A stretch of DNA of 64,000 nucleotides from the NCBI RefSeq assembly GCF_963678635.1, contig NC_087069.1, forward strand, positions 806,001 through 870,000, written 5' to 3'. Numbering within the stretch: position 1 is the first letter of the stretch; the number at the start of each line of letters is the position of its first letter. The notes beneath the pieces were generated by a model that ran no database searches, was not told where the DNA came from, and saw only the letters and a list, made by a program, of their open reading frames with translations. This document shows positions 40,881 through 51,620 of this stretch, piece by piece. The stretch is from Symsagittifera roscoffensis. Lineage: Eukaryota > Xenacoelomorpha > Acoela > Convolutidae. The position numbers and the translations under genes were made by a program.

Positions 40881-41519
40881 CTTATTACACATGTGACATT
40901 GGAGCAGCAAAAAATGAGGGTTTATGAACTGATACAGGCTCCAACTTCCCCATTTAGAACCGACGTAAATACAAAAAAAACATGCACTTGGAGCAAAAAG
41001 TTTTTGAGGTGTGTGAAATTTATCCACCAATTGAAAAGGGAAAACGACAATTCGCAGAAGTTTCAAGTCATTTTTAACATTAATGATTACTTTTTTTCAC
41101 ATGATAGACCAAAAAAGAGAGTACCAGAAGCAACAAAAAGACGACAGCTCGGCCAGAAAAAATTTAAAGTTGAAAAAATTCTCTAGATAAATAACAGAAT
41201 TGTGAAAAAACGCTGAAAAAGATGAACCTTCGATTCTTTTGTTCGATACTTCGATCGATAGTTTTTTGATTGACGTGAAATCAATTATGAACGCAATAAT
41301 TTTCATAATAATTTTCCAACCAAAAAAAACAATCGCGACTTAAACTCTTCATGAATAACTTCGCTCGTTAACGCTGATTCGACCTCTCAATTGAAAAAAA
41401 AAGGTTATATCGTTGAATTTTTTGTTGTCTCTAGTTTTACTGAATCAAGAGTTAGTGATTAATGTGACATTCGACCAGAATAGCCAAAATGCAATTTATG
41501 CAGACTTCGAATTTTTAGC
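40881..41519. other. Intergenic DNA
   Basis: No gene or repeat recognised. Confidence 0.4.
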
Positions 41520-42043
41520 AGTAAGCCTTCCGGATTGATGATTATTAAGAATTAAGAACGTTATTGGAACGACTGGCCAAACGATGAGGGCTAGAATATT
41601 CTGGTATTTTAAAATTTCAAAAATTCGAATTATGACGTCATATTTCTGAGAAACGTCAGAAACGGCCATTTTGACTAAAACGAGAAAGAAAAACAGAACA
41701 ACGTTAGCTGCGCTAGCAACAACAACAAAATTAAGATCGGGAAACAACAACGAAATACAGAGTAACAGAGAACACTCCGAGTTGCAACTATTGTGCTGCT
41801 ACAATAGTTGCAAGGCCGTTGCGAGCAACGGTGAAGGGTGAAGGACGGCCTTCCGGATTAAGAGGAAATCAGGATTAGCGAGCTTGATCCAGCGGATTCA
41901 TCAATCCGGAAGGGTAAAGGAACTGAAACTTTTATCCTGTTACATGAACTTTTAGCTTCCTGTCATGTCCTGACTTGAATTTAATTGATATCTGGATTCA
42001 TTTTGATAAGGATGAGAAGCTAGGAGTTGGGGGAAAGGGTTGA
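41520..42043 (+). mobile_element. 3' end of an LTR-type element, plus strand (relative of 14575-15100)
   Basis: It aligns with the reverse complement of 14575-15100: AAGAACGTTATTGGAACGA, GAGAAACGTCAGAAACGGCCATTTTG, the TTGCAACTATTGT hairpin (about 41782-41815), a CCTTCCGGATT/AATCCGGAAGG inverted repeat, and a polypurine run GGAGTTGGGGGAAAGGG ending at about 42041. The following TGATCC could be the start of an LTR. If that LTR extends to about 45300 it would also be the 5' LTR of element 2, i.e. two elements sharing an LTR (inference). Confidence 0.6.
41782..41815 (+). repeat. Perfect 13-bp inverted repeat (hairpin)
   Basis: TTGCAACTATTGT, loop GCTGCT, then the complement. It is the counterpart of 14789-14823. 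Confidence 0.85.
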
Positions 42044-45000
42044 TCCATCTTCGATGGAGATGATGATTTTTATCTACTGAACAAAAACAATAGTAATATG
42101 ATAAATAGTAATAGCCCTGTTTTTAGGAGTGACCTCGTGGTCTGGGGATACTGAGACCCAGCCATGAGCTCACTATTTGCATGTAATTAAGTTAATTTGA
42201 GCATTCTGGTCGAAGCCGGAGAACAGTAACATTTTTGTCGACCCGATGTTGGGAAAGAACACCGAAAAGTACTGGCTTGGTAGAGACGGTGAAAAGCATG
42301 CAAAGCTCTGTTTAGACGTTAGCCAGTCGTCTTAAGACTTAGTTTTGTTTTCCGTCGATATGTATCTTCCGGGCGAATGTTACATGTATGTTTTTATGGC
42401 GCTCCTGGGTGTTATTCTTTTTTAACATCATGACCGGCAGAACCGTTAACGAGCACTCCGCGCCGAGCGGATACTCACATTAACGCCCTTAATAGGCCTA
42501 AACCGCCGGGGCGGAAGGGTAGTTCGGAACGCGGAAGCCTTCCGGATTACCGTGAATAGTTTTTTAACTTAGTTAAGACCGAAAATTCACGAACCAGGAA
42601 GGGTGGGGGAATTCGCGGTCCCGTCATCTCCTGAATATTTTTGTGACCAAAAACACTTAAAGATATAAATAAAACCAAACAAAAAGTAGTATAGTAACAA
42701 AGAAAAACAAAAAACACAAAAAATAACCGAAAAAACCAAAAACAGTAAAAAAGTAAAAATTCAGTAGAAATCATCCCCCCAGACAAGATGTGATCCGACC
42801 CCCCCGTTTGTTGTTGATAGATATATTGTTGTTAAAGGCATTTATATCAGTCAGGATCGTTACGTTCAGTTTTGTAGCCCGTTTGTGAGGCTTGTACTGT
42901 AGGGTTATTTGAGCATTTAAGCACGTTAATGATAAATTGCGCTCAATCCGGAGGGGTCAGCTGATTTGCGCTCAATTCGGAAGGGTCTTGGGAGAAGACT
43001 GATCCGGCAAGCAGTACAAGGAGCAACAAGAAGAGGCTCAACGATGACAACAAATCGACTGTTGGGTATCGTTAACAAATTTTGTATCCCTTTTGGTACA
43101 AAAATTAAGATAGTAATCTGTGGGGGGCTCGACAGTGCTGCACTGTAGTGACCCTTCACCGAACTGCGAATATCTGAGTTAAGCACCTTAATTCGGATAT
43201 TAAACAAACCCGGAGGGGTATAGTATTATTAATATTATTACTTATATAGCCTATATTAATAGTCTTATATCGTTTTTCAGTCAAAAACAACGAAAACAGA
43301 CCGGTTTTTAGGGTCAAAATTGCGATATTTTGATCCCCCCACAACTCGCGATTTTTGAGATATCGATATTTTTGAAACGGAAAAAAGCGCTAAGTTAGTG
43401 TGTTACATCGTAACTGCACTACCATAATTGATAGAACCGGTTAAGTTAAGTTCGAAAGTGGTTGGAACTATTTTGGTACCGAAAACTGAAATTTCGTGAT
43501 TTTTGAGAAAACGGAACACTATAAATTTAGAAAATTTTTTGAAATTTTTGAGTTACGACAGTAAAAATAGTTGTTCGGACAACGTCCACTAGTGAATCTA
43601 CGAGTTTTAAAACCCGCTACCCGAAAACCTTCCGGGTTGCAGAGAAATCGAACATAACGTGTTTGATTTGGTGGATTCATCAATCCGGAGGGGTACAGGT
43701 AGCATAGTTTTTCGCAAAATTTTTCTACAAAAGCGTTTTAGATCGGGTCTTTTGCATTGAAATAGAAGAGTATAGGCCTCCTGAGGTCGGATCAAAAATT
43801 TTCAGGTCGAAAGGACCAGATTTGCGGAAAAAGTTAGGCGGAACCTATAAGAGAGAAAATTTTTGAGTTTGGAAAAAAGACGTTTTGGTTAATAACTTTG
43901 GAACTACTGAGCATATCGAGTTGATCTTGGTACCAATAGATCAGAAATTAGCTGAGGTTACTGATAGGGTCAGAAATTTTTCGGAAAAACAAGCGTGAAA
44001 ATTTTTGAGATTGTTTTTAGCAAATTCCTCAATTTGGAGGGGTACACCCTTCACGTTTTACAAAAAATTTTAGAAGAGCCCTTATACCCCTACCAAAAGG
44101 TAATAGCGGTTGAATAAAGTAACTTTAGGCCGTTCTAGACGAAAAGGGAGGGCTAAAGGCACAGCAAAAGCTTAATCGAGCCGAAGTTAGGCGAGTAATA
44201 AGACCCTTCACCGTTAGTGTGAATTGTCAAATAGGAGGCTTAACTTCAATCCGGAAGGGTCTAGGAAGGTAGTACATACCCTTCCCAGTTAATTGAAAGA
44301 GCATAATTGCATCGGAGAACGTATCCGGAGGGGTATAGGTTGAAAAAAGGAAATCTCCGAAAAGCTACTTTTACAAAACCGGAGGGCTCCCAATCCGGAG
44401 GGGTCAAAGTTTTTTCAAGTTAGGAGGGGTCCGAATCCGGAGGGGTCTTATAGTTGCTAATTCGGAGGGGTCCAAATCCGGAGGGGTCTTGTATTAACCA
44501 ACTCAGAGGGGTCCAAATCCGGAGGGGTCTAGATTCTATTAGTCCGGAAGGGTCCTATTTGTGCCAATCCGGAGGGGTATTATTTTATTAAGGACTTAGG
44601 TAGACGAAAGAAAGACTAAAAAAAGAGAGGTATTAGGTTATTAACACACAGGCTAGGTATCAGTGACTGCACTGGTAACTTGCCTTTCAATAAGAACCAG
44701 ACTAATACAAAGCAGGTCCGAACTCGGATATTCACGACAATAAGTCTAAATTAAAAAGAGCGTGATTCATTGGTGTGGATTGTAACATAATACGTTTTTG
44801 GGAAAAATGACTGCCCTGAGGATTTTAGTAGGTCTAGCTCGGGCAGTCCGAAGGCAGATAGGTAACACAGTACTCGGTGGGTGCAATAGACGCCCACTTG
44901 AGAAAATTACTGCCTTCAAAGTTTTGTCTGTTTGGTGCAGCACCGAGCAGGGAAAGCTTTCTCTTTAAAAGACAGGTTCGACTATTGTACTGCGACCGAC

Positions 45001-45300
45001 TACGAGTACAAGACACATACGTTTTTTTTATATATATACATTCATATTGTGTCGATATATATTTTTTGTTTTTGATTTTAAATCAACGTAAACTGTGCTT
45101 GATTGGGTAGTGAATACACTATCTTTTAAATTGACTGATAACTTCATTTTGTGCTAGTTTTCAAATCTTACGACCGATAATCGGTTAGTGTGAATAAATT
45201 TTATACAAACTGTACTCTGATAACATACAGGGATTCGTGGTCACTATTTAATAGAATCTTGTGAAATTTATTGTGTTGTGTCATTATTATTGTTAATAAA
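42044..45300 (+). repeat. CCGGAGGGGT-motif region, possible long LTR or leader of element 2
   Basis: No coding capacity. The exact 10-mer CCGGAGGGGT occurs nine times, all on the plus strand, at 42948, 43210, 43685, 44325, 44395, 44437, 44478, 44519 and 44569, with further CCGGAAGGGT variants. Several are paired with an upstream ACCCTTC or CCTTCCGG to make stem-loops of about 45-75 bases (near 42537-42610, 43151-43220, 43622-43695, 44210-44260 and 44278-44335). At 44380-44580 the motif is nearly tandem. Position directly upstream of gag suggests an LTR or structured 5' leader. Confidence 0.65.
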
Positions 45301-45304
45301 ACTA

Positions 45305-45411
45305 TAAGGTAATGGTTGAACTTAGCAATTGGTTAAGGCAACTTAGCACTTAGATAAGGCAACTTAGCAATTGAGTTAAGAGTTTAGGCATCAGAAAGTA
45401 ACAAATAGAGA
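45305..45411 (+). promoter_or_regulatory. 5' leader of gag with short repeats and donor-like site
   Basis: AAGGCAACTTAGCA occurs at 45335-45348 and 45356-45369, with a related unit before. AAG-GTAATG at 45306-45314 resembles a 5' splice site and could pair with the acceptor at 55335. No standard primer-binding site was recognised. Confidence 0.35.
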
Positions 45412-48400
45412 ATGAGTCTAGACAAGTCAAGGATACCAAAACGAGGTAATAGCTCTAGGAAATTCATACCTGAAAAGCAAAGAAAAACGATGACCGATCC
45501 TTTTGTGGATTGGATCAAGCGATCCCGGTCTGATAAAAGGGGGACGGTTCCAGGCAGAATGGTTGAAACGAGAAGTCAGAAGACCTCAGAAGAGCGAAGA
45601 GAACTGTTAGAAGTGGAGGTCAATACAGACCATACCATGAATGACAACCAGGAAGTAAATGGACTGGAAGGGAGAGGCAGAAGGCTGGCGAGTGAATCTA
45701 CCCCGGTAGAACAAGGCCATGATTTTGCCACTTCCACCGGGACATTGGATCGAGAAGAGATGTCGGAACTGTCCGACATCTCTACTGAAGTAGCGGCAAC
45801 TAGAAGATCTCCGACAGACAACACTATGATGGCAAGCGGAACTGGGAAACAAACAACGTCATCATCGTTCTCAGAAAGAATGAAGAACACCTTCGGAAAC
45901 ATCTTTCCATTCAGCATGGGAGGAGGAGCAGGAAACGACGGTGAGTCCCAGGAGGAAGAGGATGAAGAGGAGCAAGGGGACTTTGGATCTCAAGTCAGCC
46001 TCAATAGTTCGATCCAGGAGAGTGAGGCACATGTCGGAAGAGAGACTGGAATCATGGACAAATTTGGTGTAGTGACAACGATAAGCAAAGAGGCAAACAC
46101 ACCGGGCCAGTCAAAAGACTTCGCGATTAGGGCAAGTTCGGAGCCACAACCTGGAGAGAGTAGAACCAGAGGGCTCGGCAACGCGTTAATGGATCCTGAA
46201 ATAAATAATGAAAAGACGTTGAAGCAGAGAGTCAAGACCCGGATCTCGACAAGCACGAAGTTACCTGGGACCGACAGGGTTACACCACCACTAGTGACGC
46301 CACTCGTGGATAACGGGGCAGCACTAGAGGAAGCCTTAAACAACATAGTGGACAGCTTAGGAGAACAAAATGAGCAGATGTCAATAAGGATGAGTGAACT
46401 AGAAAGAGCAGTTCACATTGAAAGAGAAAGTCTGCGGGAAGAAATAAACCGCAACAGACAAGAAGTTGGCAGGAGCGAAAAACGCTTGAAAGAAAGAACG
46501 GACGAACATATGACGAGGAACTTGTCGCGAATGACAAGAGAGGCGGAACAGAGGGAGTTACGCTTAAGAGCCGACATGGAGAAGTTAAGAATTCAGCAAG
46601 AGCAGTCTCTTGGGACTCTTGACACAAAGATAGACGCGATGATGGAGAGGCGAACTCAGGCTATCATGGATAGGTTGGACGGGCTACTAAGCAGCAAGAG
46701 TGGACCAAAAGAAGGAGAGCCGCACTCGGGAGGTCCCAGCAGGGAACCGAGGGTGAACTTCAATGAACATCAAAGGAGGAAGACGCATGGACCCACTAGA
46801 GGCAGGGGCAGTTCATCAGGCTATGCCACAAGGGGTAATACAGCATGGGGCCCGAACAGTAGAGCAAGTTCAACGGAGAACAGACAAACCTCTAACGAAC
46901 GACCAACGCAAAGCACACATGCGACTGGGAGAAGTGATTCCGGCAACAGGGGGCATGCAAGCCCGAGGAGGAGTCATGTGGGCCAAGCGGGAAGCGCTCA
47001 CGGAGATTCGGATTGCAGGGATGCATCGCACACAGAGCCTTCGACGAGGTGTGAGGACACTCAAGCGGGACACTCAAGGGATGCTACGGCAATGGCCACA
47101 GCATTTGAACCCCTGAACAGGTCTTTGGAGACATTCCTGACGAGGTTATCTAGAACCAATGAACGCAGTGAGAAGTCCAGAAGAGTCTTTAAGAGGCCAA
47201 GATGCTACAAAGACGAATCTGATGGCTGTATTGATACCTGGATAGAGGTAATGAAGCTGCATTTCGAGGAAGAGGACTTGTCGGAGAGACAGGAATGCAG
47301 CGCGCTCACCAGCAACTTAGAAGGGACAGCCCTGAACTGTGTCATGGCCAAGAAACAGTATCAACGTGACACTGCTGAGAAAATCTTCGAAATCTTGTTA
47401 AACCGTTTCGGATCAGGGGTGCAGGGGCACCAGGCGATGATGCGCTTCGAGAAACGGAGGCAACGAGAAGATGAAACCATAGACAAATTTCTCGATGATT
47501 TGGAAATGCTGAGAAGACGCAGCCAACCGGATGAGTCAAACCGAAGGATGAACCTGGCCGTAGCCTCAAAATTCATCGATGGTGTGAAAAATGATGAACT
47601 TCGTACGATGCTAGCAACGCATTACACACCACTATCAACTAATGCGCCAACACCGGAGGAGTTGAGGCTCAAATCAAAGGAGTATCTTTTGTTGAAACCT
47701 CCTTCGAGATCTGGACATTACAAGAACAATTATGGAAATTTTAACAACGGACCAGCAAACCAAGGGAACAATTGGTACAAACCGAGGGATGATATGGACA
47801 AGAGACGCTCTTGTGCTAATTGCAGTTCAACAGACCATCATGTGTCAGCATGCCCAGCTTACAAACAAGGCATGAAAGCAATAGGCTTTAGCCTCGAGGA
47901 CGAAGATGCGTCAGAGTTGGACCATGAGGATTTCATGAGAGGAGTAATTGCGAAATTCGGCCCGAGGTGTTTCTTTTGCAACTTGGAAGGTCATTTTAAA
48001 TCAGATTGTCCGCAATTCTGGGATGCAGTGGCAGACATCAAGCATCCAAGACATGAAGAAGCTTTGTCAGGAGTGAAAGCCAGCAAGGCTCGACTTTTGA
48101 GTGAAGCGGAGGCACGCAGAAAGGATAAACCTCAAGAGCTGGCGGCAAAGAAAATGCAAGCGGTAACAGGGGAGACACGTGAGCAGGAACCGGCAACTGC
48201 GGCTGAGGACTTCAAGATCGATTATAAGGCAGCCGCAAGGGATGCTCTAAATAGAGTACAACAGGAATTGGTGACGAAAGAGATCGAACAAAAAGTGAAA
48301 CTTGAACTGGAAAATGAGAAGCTTCAGGAGCGACTGAATACCTTCGAAGCAACGGAGTTCGAAGAGACGAAAACACCAAGCAGTTTAGACATGAAACTTA

Positions 48401-48696
48401 AAGTGATCTCCGGTAAGAGGTTCGGCATGGTGCCGCAGGGAAATAAGATACAGTCGATAATCTCAGTGGCTGGACACCAGGTAATAAGAAATCTGAGTGA
48501 ACCATCAGAGTTCACTTTAATGCATTTGGACACATATGCAGATTATCTGAGGCAGGTGGAGCCACGCACCGAGTCGAGAGCTGTGCGAGCACTACTAACG
48601 ACGGGTGGCCCTCGCATGAAGAAACTTCATGGACGCTACATGGAGGTCTATGGGCCGTATCAAATAATGTTGAACGTGGATGGAATCAGTATCTAA
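45412..48696 (+). CDS. gag: Gag polyprotein with capsid domain and two CCHC zinc knuckles
   Basis: This 1094-residue ORF starts at ATG 45412. The N-terminal half is charged, low-complexity and coiled-coil-forming (about residues 305-420). A retrotransposon capsid domain lies at about residues 596-710 (DTWIEVMKLHFEEEDL, LEGTALNCV, LLNRFGSG, DETIDKFLDDLEML). Two perfect CX2CX4HX4C knuckles begin at residues 801 and 853 and would bind genomic RNA. A further coiled coil and a globular C-terminus of about 150 residues follow the knuckles, which is unusual for gag. At over 1,000 residues it is large for a gypsy gag. The TAA at 48694 is followed in the same frame by protease, so Gag-Pol may need stop-codon readthrough, or the stop may be a mutation. 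Confidence 0.9.
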   Translation: MSLDKSRIPKRGNSSRKFIPEKQRKTMTDPFVDWIKRSRSDKRGTVPGRMVETRSQKTSEERRELLEVEVNTDHTMNDNQEVNGLEGRGRRLASESTPVEQGHDFATSTGTLDREEMSELSDISTEVAATRRSPTDNTMMASGTGKQTTSSSFSERMKNTFGNIFPFSMGGGAGNDGESQEEEDEEEQGDFGSQVSLNSSIQESEAHVGRETGIMDKFGVVTTISKEANTPGQSKDFAIRASSEPQPGESRTRGLGNALMDPEINNEKTLKQRVKTRISTSTKLPGTDRVTPPLVTPLVDNGAALEEALNNIVDSLGEQNEQMSIRMSELERAVHIERESLREEINRNRQEVGRSEKRLKERTDEHMTRNLSRMTREAEQRELRLRADMEKLRIQQEQSLGTLDTKIDAMMERRTQAIMDRLDGLLSSKSGPKEGEPHSGGPSREPRVNFNEHQRRKTHGPTRGRGSSSGYATRGNTAWGPNSRASSTENRQTSNERPTQSTHATGRSDSGNRGHASPRRSHVGQAGSAHGDSDCRDASHTEPSTRCEDTQAGHSRDATAMATAFEPLNRSLETFLTRLSRTNERSEKSRRVFKRPRCYKDESDGCIDTWIEVMKLHFEEEDLSERQECSALTSNLEGTALNCVMAKKQYQRDTAEKIFEILLNRFGSGVQGHQAMMRFEKRRQREDETIDKFLDDLEMLRRRSQPDESNRRMNLAVASKFIDGVKNDELRTMLATHYTPLSTNAPTPEELRLKSKEYLLLKPPSRSGHYKNNYGNFNNGPANQGNNWYKPRDDMDKRRSCANCSSTDHHVSACPAYKQGMKAIGFSLEDEDASELDHEDFMRGVIAKFGPRCFFCNLEGHFKSDCPQFWDAVADIKHPRHEEALSGVKASKARLLSEAEARRKDKPQELAAKKMQAVTGETREQEPATAAEDFKIDYKAAARDALNRVQQELVTKEIEQKVKLELENEKLQERLNTFEATEFEETKTPSSLDMKLKVISGKRFGMVPQGNKIQSIISVAGHQVIRNLSEPSEFTLMHLDTYADYLRQVEPRTESRAVRALLTTGGPRMKKLHGRYMEVYGPYQIMLNVDGISI

Positions 48697-50484
48697 ACCA
48701 GGACTTATATAACAACAGATGATGACCAAATGGGGCAGATCTATTTGGGTGAATATGAACTCAAAGTCCGCAGGATGGGCCATGACGCCATGATGGAACA
48801 AGACGCGGTACACATTGGATATGAAGCAGATGTGACAGCACATCTGCTCGACACCAACGGAGCAAAAATCGGAGTCACAGGGCTTCTGGACACAGGAGCG
48901 GTGGTGAGTGTGATGCCGATAAAGACTTGGGAAAGAATGGGCTTCACGCGGGAAGATCTGATTCCTACGAATCTCCGACTGGCCGCCGCAAATCGAGGAG
49001 CTATCTACGTAGCCGGAAGAACACCGATAACGGTCCTTCACATGGGAGGACGAGACCTTTGGATGAGCTTCCTGGTGGTAGAGATACTGGACGACGCCGA
49101 CCAATTCATCTTGGGCAGAGACTTTGTCAGGAATTTTGACGTGATGATTGACTTGAACAACGGTCTAATACGGATTAGAAACCCGGACCGAAAGTATGTT
49201 AAGAGACCAATTAATAGGATAATAACAGACGAAAATAAGGTACCAGTTTTTTTGGATAGAAAAGTAAAATTACAACCAGGACAAGCTGTAGTAGCAACTT
49301 TTAGAATGAGAAATTTAAATTCGTTAAGTGATAGTAAACAGGTTTGCTTAGTATCGAATCCAAATAGTCAGAGTTCGGTGATTTTAGGCCGGAGCTTCTC
49401 GGTAACGCGAAACGGACTGTGTGTCAGTGTGTTGTTGAATACACTGGACACCACGGTTTCAATCCAGCGTGGAAAGAAGCTTGGCTACGCTTTGCCGATG
49501 AGGACCGACTATGAGGAGACACAAAACTTGAGGAAATATAGTGTGAAAGACTGTCCTTATCATGCCAATAAAGATAAAATTTTAAAGAGGATTAATGAAT
49601 TAAAATCTATTCATAAATTGATTTCAATGAAGTCCGAAACGGACGACGGCTTATCAAGCTGCTCGAATTTTCCGGAACCCCCCTCGTCATATGAATTAGA
49701 ATCTGACAAACCGGTTTTGCCAGAGATAGAACATTTAAAAGGGAAAATAGGTGAGGGAGATTTCGAAAAATTGCGGGACCTCCTAAATCGGAACGCTGAT
49801 GTATTTTCAAAACATAAGGCGGACATCGGTTGCTGTAATTTCGTCGAACACGAAATCGAACTAGAAGAGGGCGCCGTTCCCCATAGGGAAGGCGCAAGAC
49901 GAATGACGCCACACAAATCGGAAGCGTGCCGAGCGGAAATAGAAATGATGCTTGAATACGACATGATAGAACCCTCGAAATCGCCGTGGGCTTGCGGGGT
50001 AGTAATGGCGAAAAAGAAAGGGGGGCAGCTTAGATTTTGTTGCGACTTTCGTTACTTGAACGCGGTAACGATTAAAGATGCGTACCCGATACCGCGATTA
50101 GACGAGAGCCTATCTAAACTTGGTGATGCCAAGTTCTTCACCACATTGGACTTAGGTTCTGCCTTCTGGCAGGTCCCTCTGCGAAAGAAGGACAGAGATA
50201 AAACCGGATTTGCGTGCGAATTGGGATTGTACCAGTGGAAGAGGATGCCCTTCGGCTTGTGCAATGCAACGGCCACTTTTCAAAGACTGATGGCTCAGGC
50301 TTTGACGAGAGTGACCAAGAAGTACGGGAATCTCGTGATGTGTTACGTGGATGACGTAGTCATAGCGACACCGACCCTGGAAGACCACATTGATAGGCTC
50401 GATGAGATCTTTGGATGCATGAAAAGAGCAGGATTAAAGTGCAAACCATCGAAATGTGAAATCCTTAGGGATTCGATAAAGTAA
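48697..50484 (+). CDS. pol: Pol: retropepsin-type protease and reverse transcriptase
   Basis: The frame continues from gag after TAA; the first ATG is 48730. Protease active-site motif LLDTGAVVSVMP is at about residue 52 counted from that ATG. A linker follows, and then the RT: EHEIELEEGAVP, SPWACGVVMAKKKGG, LRFCCDFRYLNAVT, TTLDLGSAFWQVPL, WKRMPFGLCNATATFQRLM and catalytic YVDD at about residue 539. This is canonical Ty3/gypsy RT. The ORF ends early because AAAGT is duplicated in tandem at 50478-50487 (ATAAAGTAAAGTACCTAGG), shifting the frame; the next frame continues with YLGRMV at the expected place. Confidence 0.92.
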   Translation, partial: TRTYITTDDDQMGQIYLGEYELKVRRMGHDAMMEQDAVHIGYEADVTAHLLDTNGAKIGVTGLLDTGAVVSVMPIKTWERMGFTREDLIPTNLRLAAANRGAIYVAGRTPITVLHMGGRDLWMSFLVVEILDDADQFILGRDFVRNFDVMIDLNNGLIRIRNPDRKYVKRPINRIITDENKVPVFLDRKVKLQPGQAVVATFRMRNLNSLSDSKQVCLVSNPNSQSSVILGRSFSVTRNGLCVSVLLNTLDTTVSIQRGKKLGYALPMRTDYEETQNLRKYSVKDCPYHANKDKILKRINELKSIHKLISMKSETDDGLSSCSNFPEPPSSYELESDKPVLPEIEHLKGKIGEGDFEKLRDLLNRNADVFSKHKADIGCCNFVEHEIELEEGAVPHREGARRMTPHKSEACRAEIEMMLEYDMIEPSKSPWACGVVMAKKKGGQLRFCCDFRYLNAVTIKDAYPIPRLDESLSKLGDAKFFTTLDLGSAFWQVPLRKKDRDKTGFACELGLYQWKRMPFGLCNATATFQRLMAQALTRVTKKYGNLVMCYVDDVVIATPTLEDHIDRLDEIFGCMKRAGLKCKPSKCEILRDSIK

Positions 50485-51620
50485 AGTACCTAGGAAGAAT
50501 GGTGGATAGGCATGGTGTGAGGCCGGACCCGGAAGCAGTAGAAGCAGTGTTGACATGGAAAGCTCCCAGAACGGACACACAGCTCATGAGCTTCCTAGGG
50601 TTTGCCAATTACTACCGAGAATTCATTAAAGGATATGCAGACAAGGTGTATCCGATGCAGAAGCTGATGCGCAACAAAGGGAAGAAGTTCGAATGGAACG
50701 ATGAGGCACAAGTTGCTTTCGAGAACATAAAGCGGGAACTGTGCGAAGCGCCAGTGCTGGGCATGCCTACAGAAAAGGGCATGTATGTTCTCGACACAGA
50801 TGCATCGGTGGTGTTCATCTCAGGAATCTTGCATCAAGAGCAAGAATGGAACGGAAGAACAGTTCTCCGTCCCATTGCATACGGCAGCAAGGTCTTGAGT
50901 GACACAGAGATGAAATATGGCGCACCAAAAGCAGAGATGTTTGCAGTAGTCACCTTCGTGGAAAAGTACCGTGCATACTTGGGGAGCGCTCCCTTCAAGT
51001 TACGCGTGGACAACAGAGCGTTATCCTGGTTGAAAACCTACTCAATGGATCAGAGTTATATTGGTAGATGGATAGTAAGATTGGATGGCTACCATATGAT
51101 AATCGAACATAGGATGCGTGATAAACACCAGAATGCTGACAGCCTCAGCAAGAAAACTGAGTTCTATGAAAGATTGGAGCAGAAGCAGGCCAATCAGGCG
51201 GAAATAAAGGAGGGATTCTCGTTTCTGGACAAAGAAACTTATGAAGCGCTTCCCTTAACGAGATGGTTGGATAAGTCTGGGCATCCAATTCCAGGGCACC
51301 CTGAGTTACCTGTAGAGAAAGCAGCCGAGATAAAGATCCTGTCCAAGGAGGACCCGGTCCCCTTGGATTTGTTGCTGCGCTCGAACCTGGTCCAGCAAGA
51401 ACTCTCTCGCATGAATATAAACAGCCTCTCATTATTGGATAAAACGGTGCAAGTCACACCACAAGTGATGAGGATGCGGGGTGGATTGTTAGAAAGAGAA
51501 GTGACCAGAGATGACCCCGAGTGGACAGCAGCAGTGGCATCGCTAACAGTCAGTGAGAAAGTGAAGATCATGCCGTCCAGACGACAGCACGGCAAAACGA
51601 GAGGGAGTGTAGGACAATAG
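50485..51620 (+). CDS. pol: Pol: RT connection and RNase H domain
   Basis: After the 5-base duplication the frame reads KYLGRMVDRHGVRPDPEA and FLGFANYYREFI (RT thumb/connection), then RNase H with YVLDTDASVV, KVLSDTEMKYGAPKAEMFAVV and LRVDNRALSWL, which supply the D-E-D residues, and DKHQNADSLSK with the last catalytic Asp. It runs on into a long linker of about 130 residues before a stop at 51618. A frameshift near 51610 links it to the next segment. Confidence 0.88.

Noticed and set aside
42900-44580. CRISPR array
   Set aside because: Repeats are short (10 bases), irregularly spaced, paired as inverted repeats, and the context is eukaryotic.
50470-50500. Programmed frameshift between RT and RNase H
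   Set aside because: The shift is explained by a 5-bp AAAGT duplication inside a normally continuous domain.
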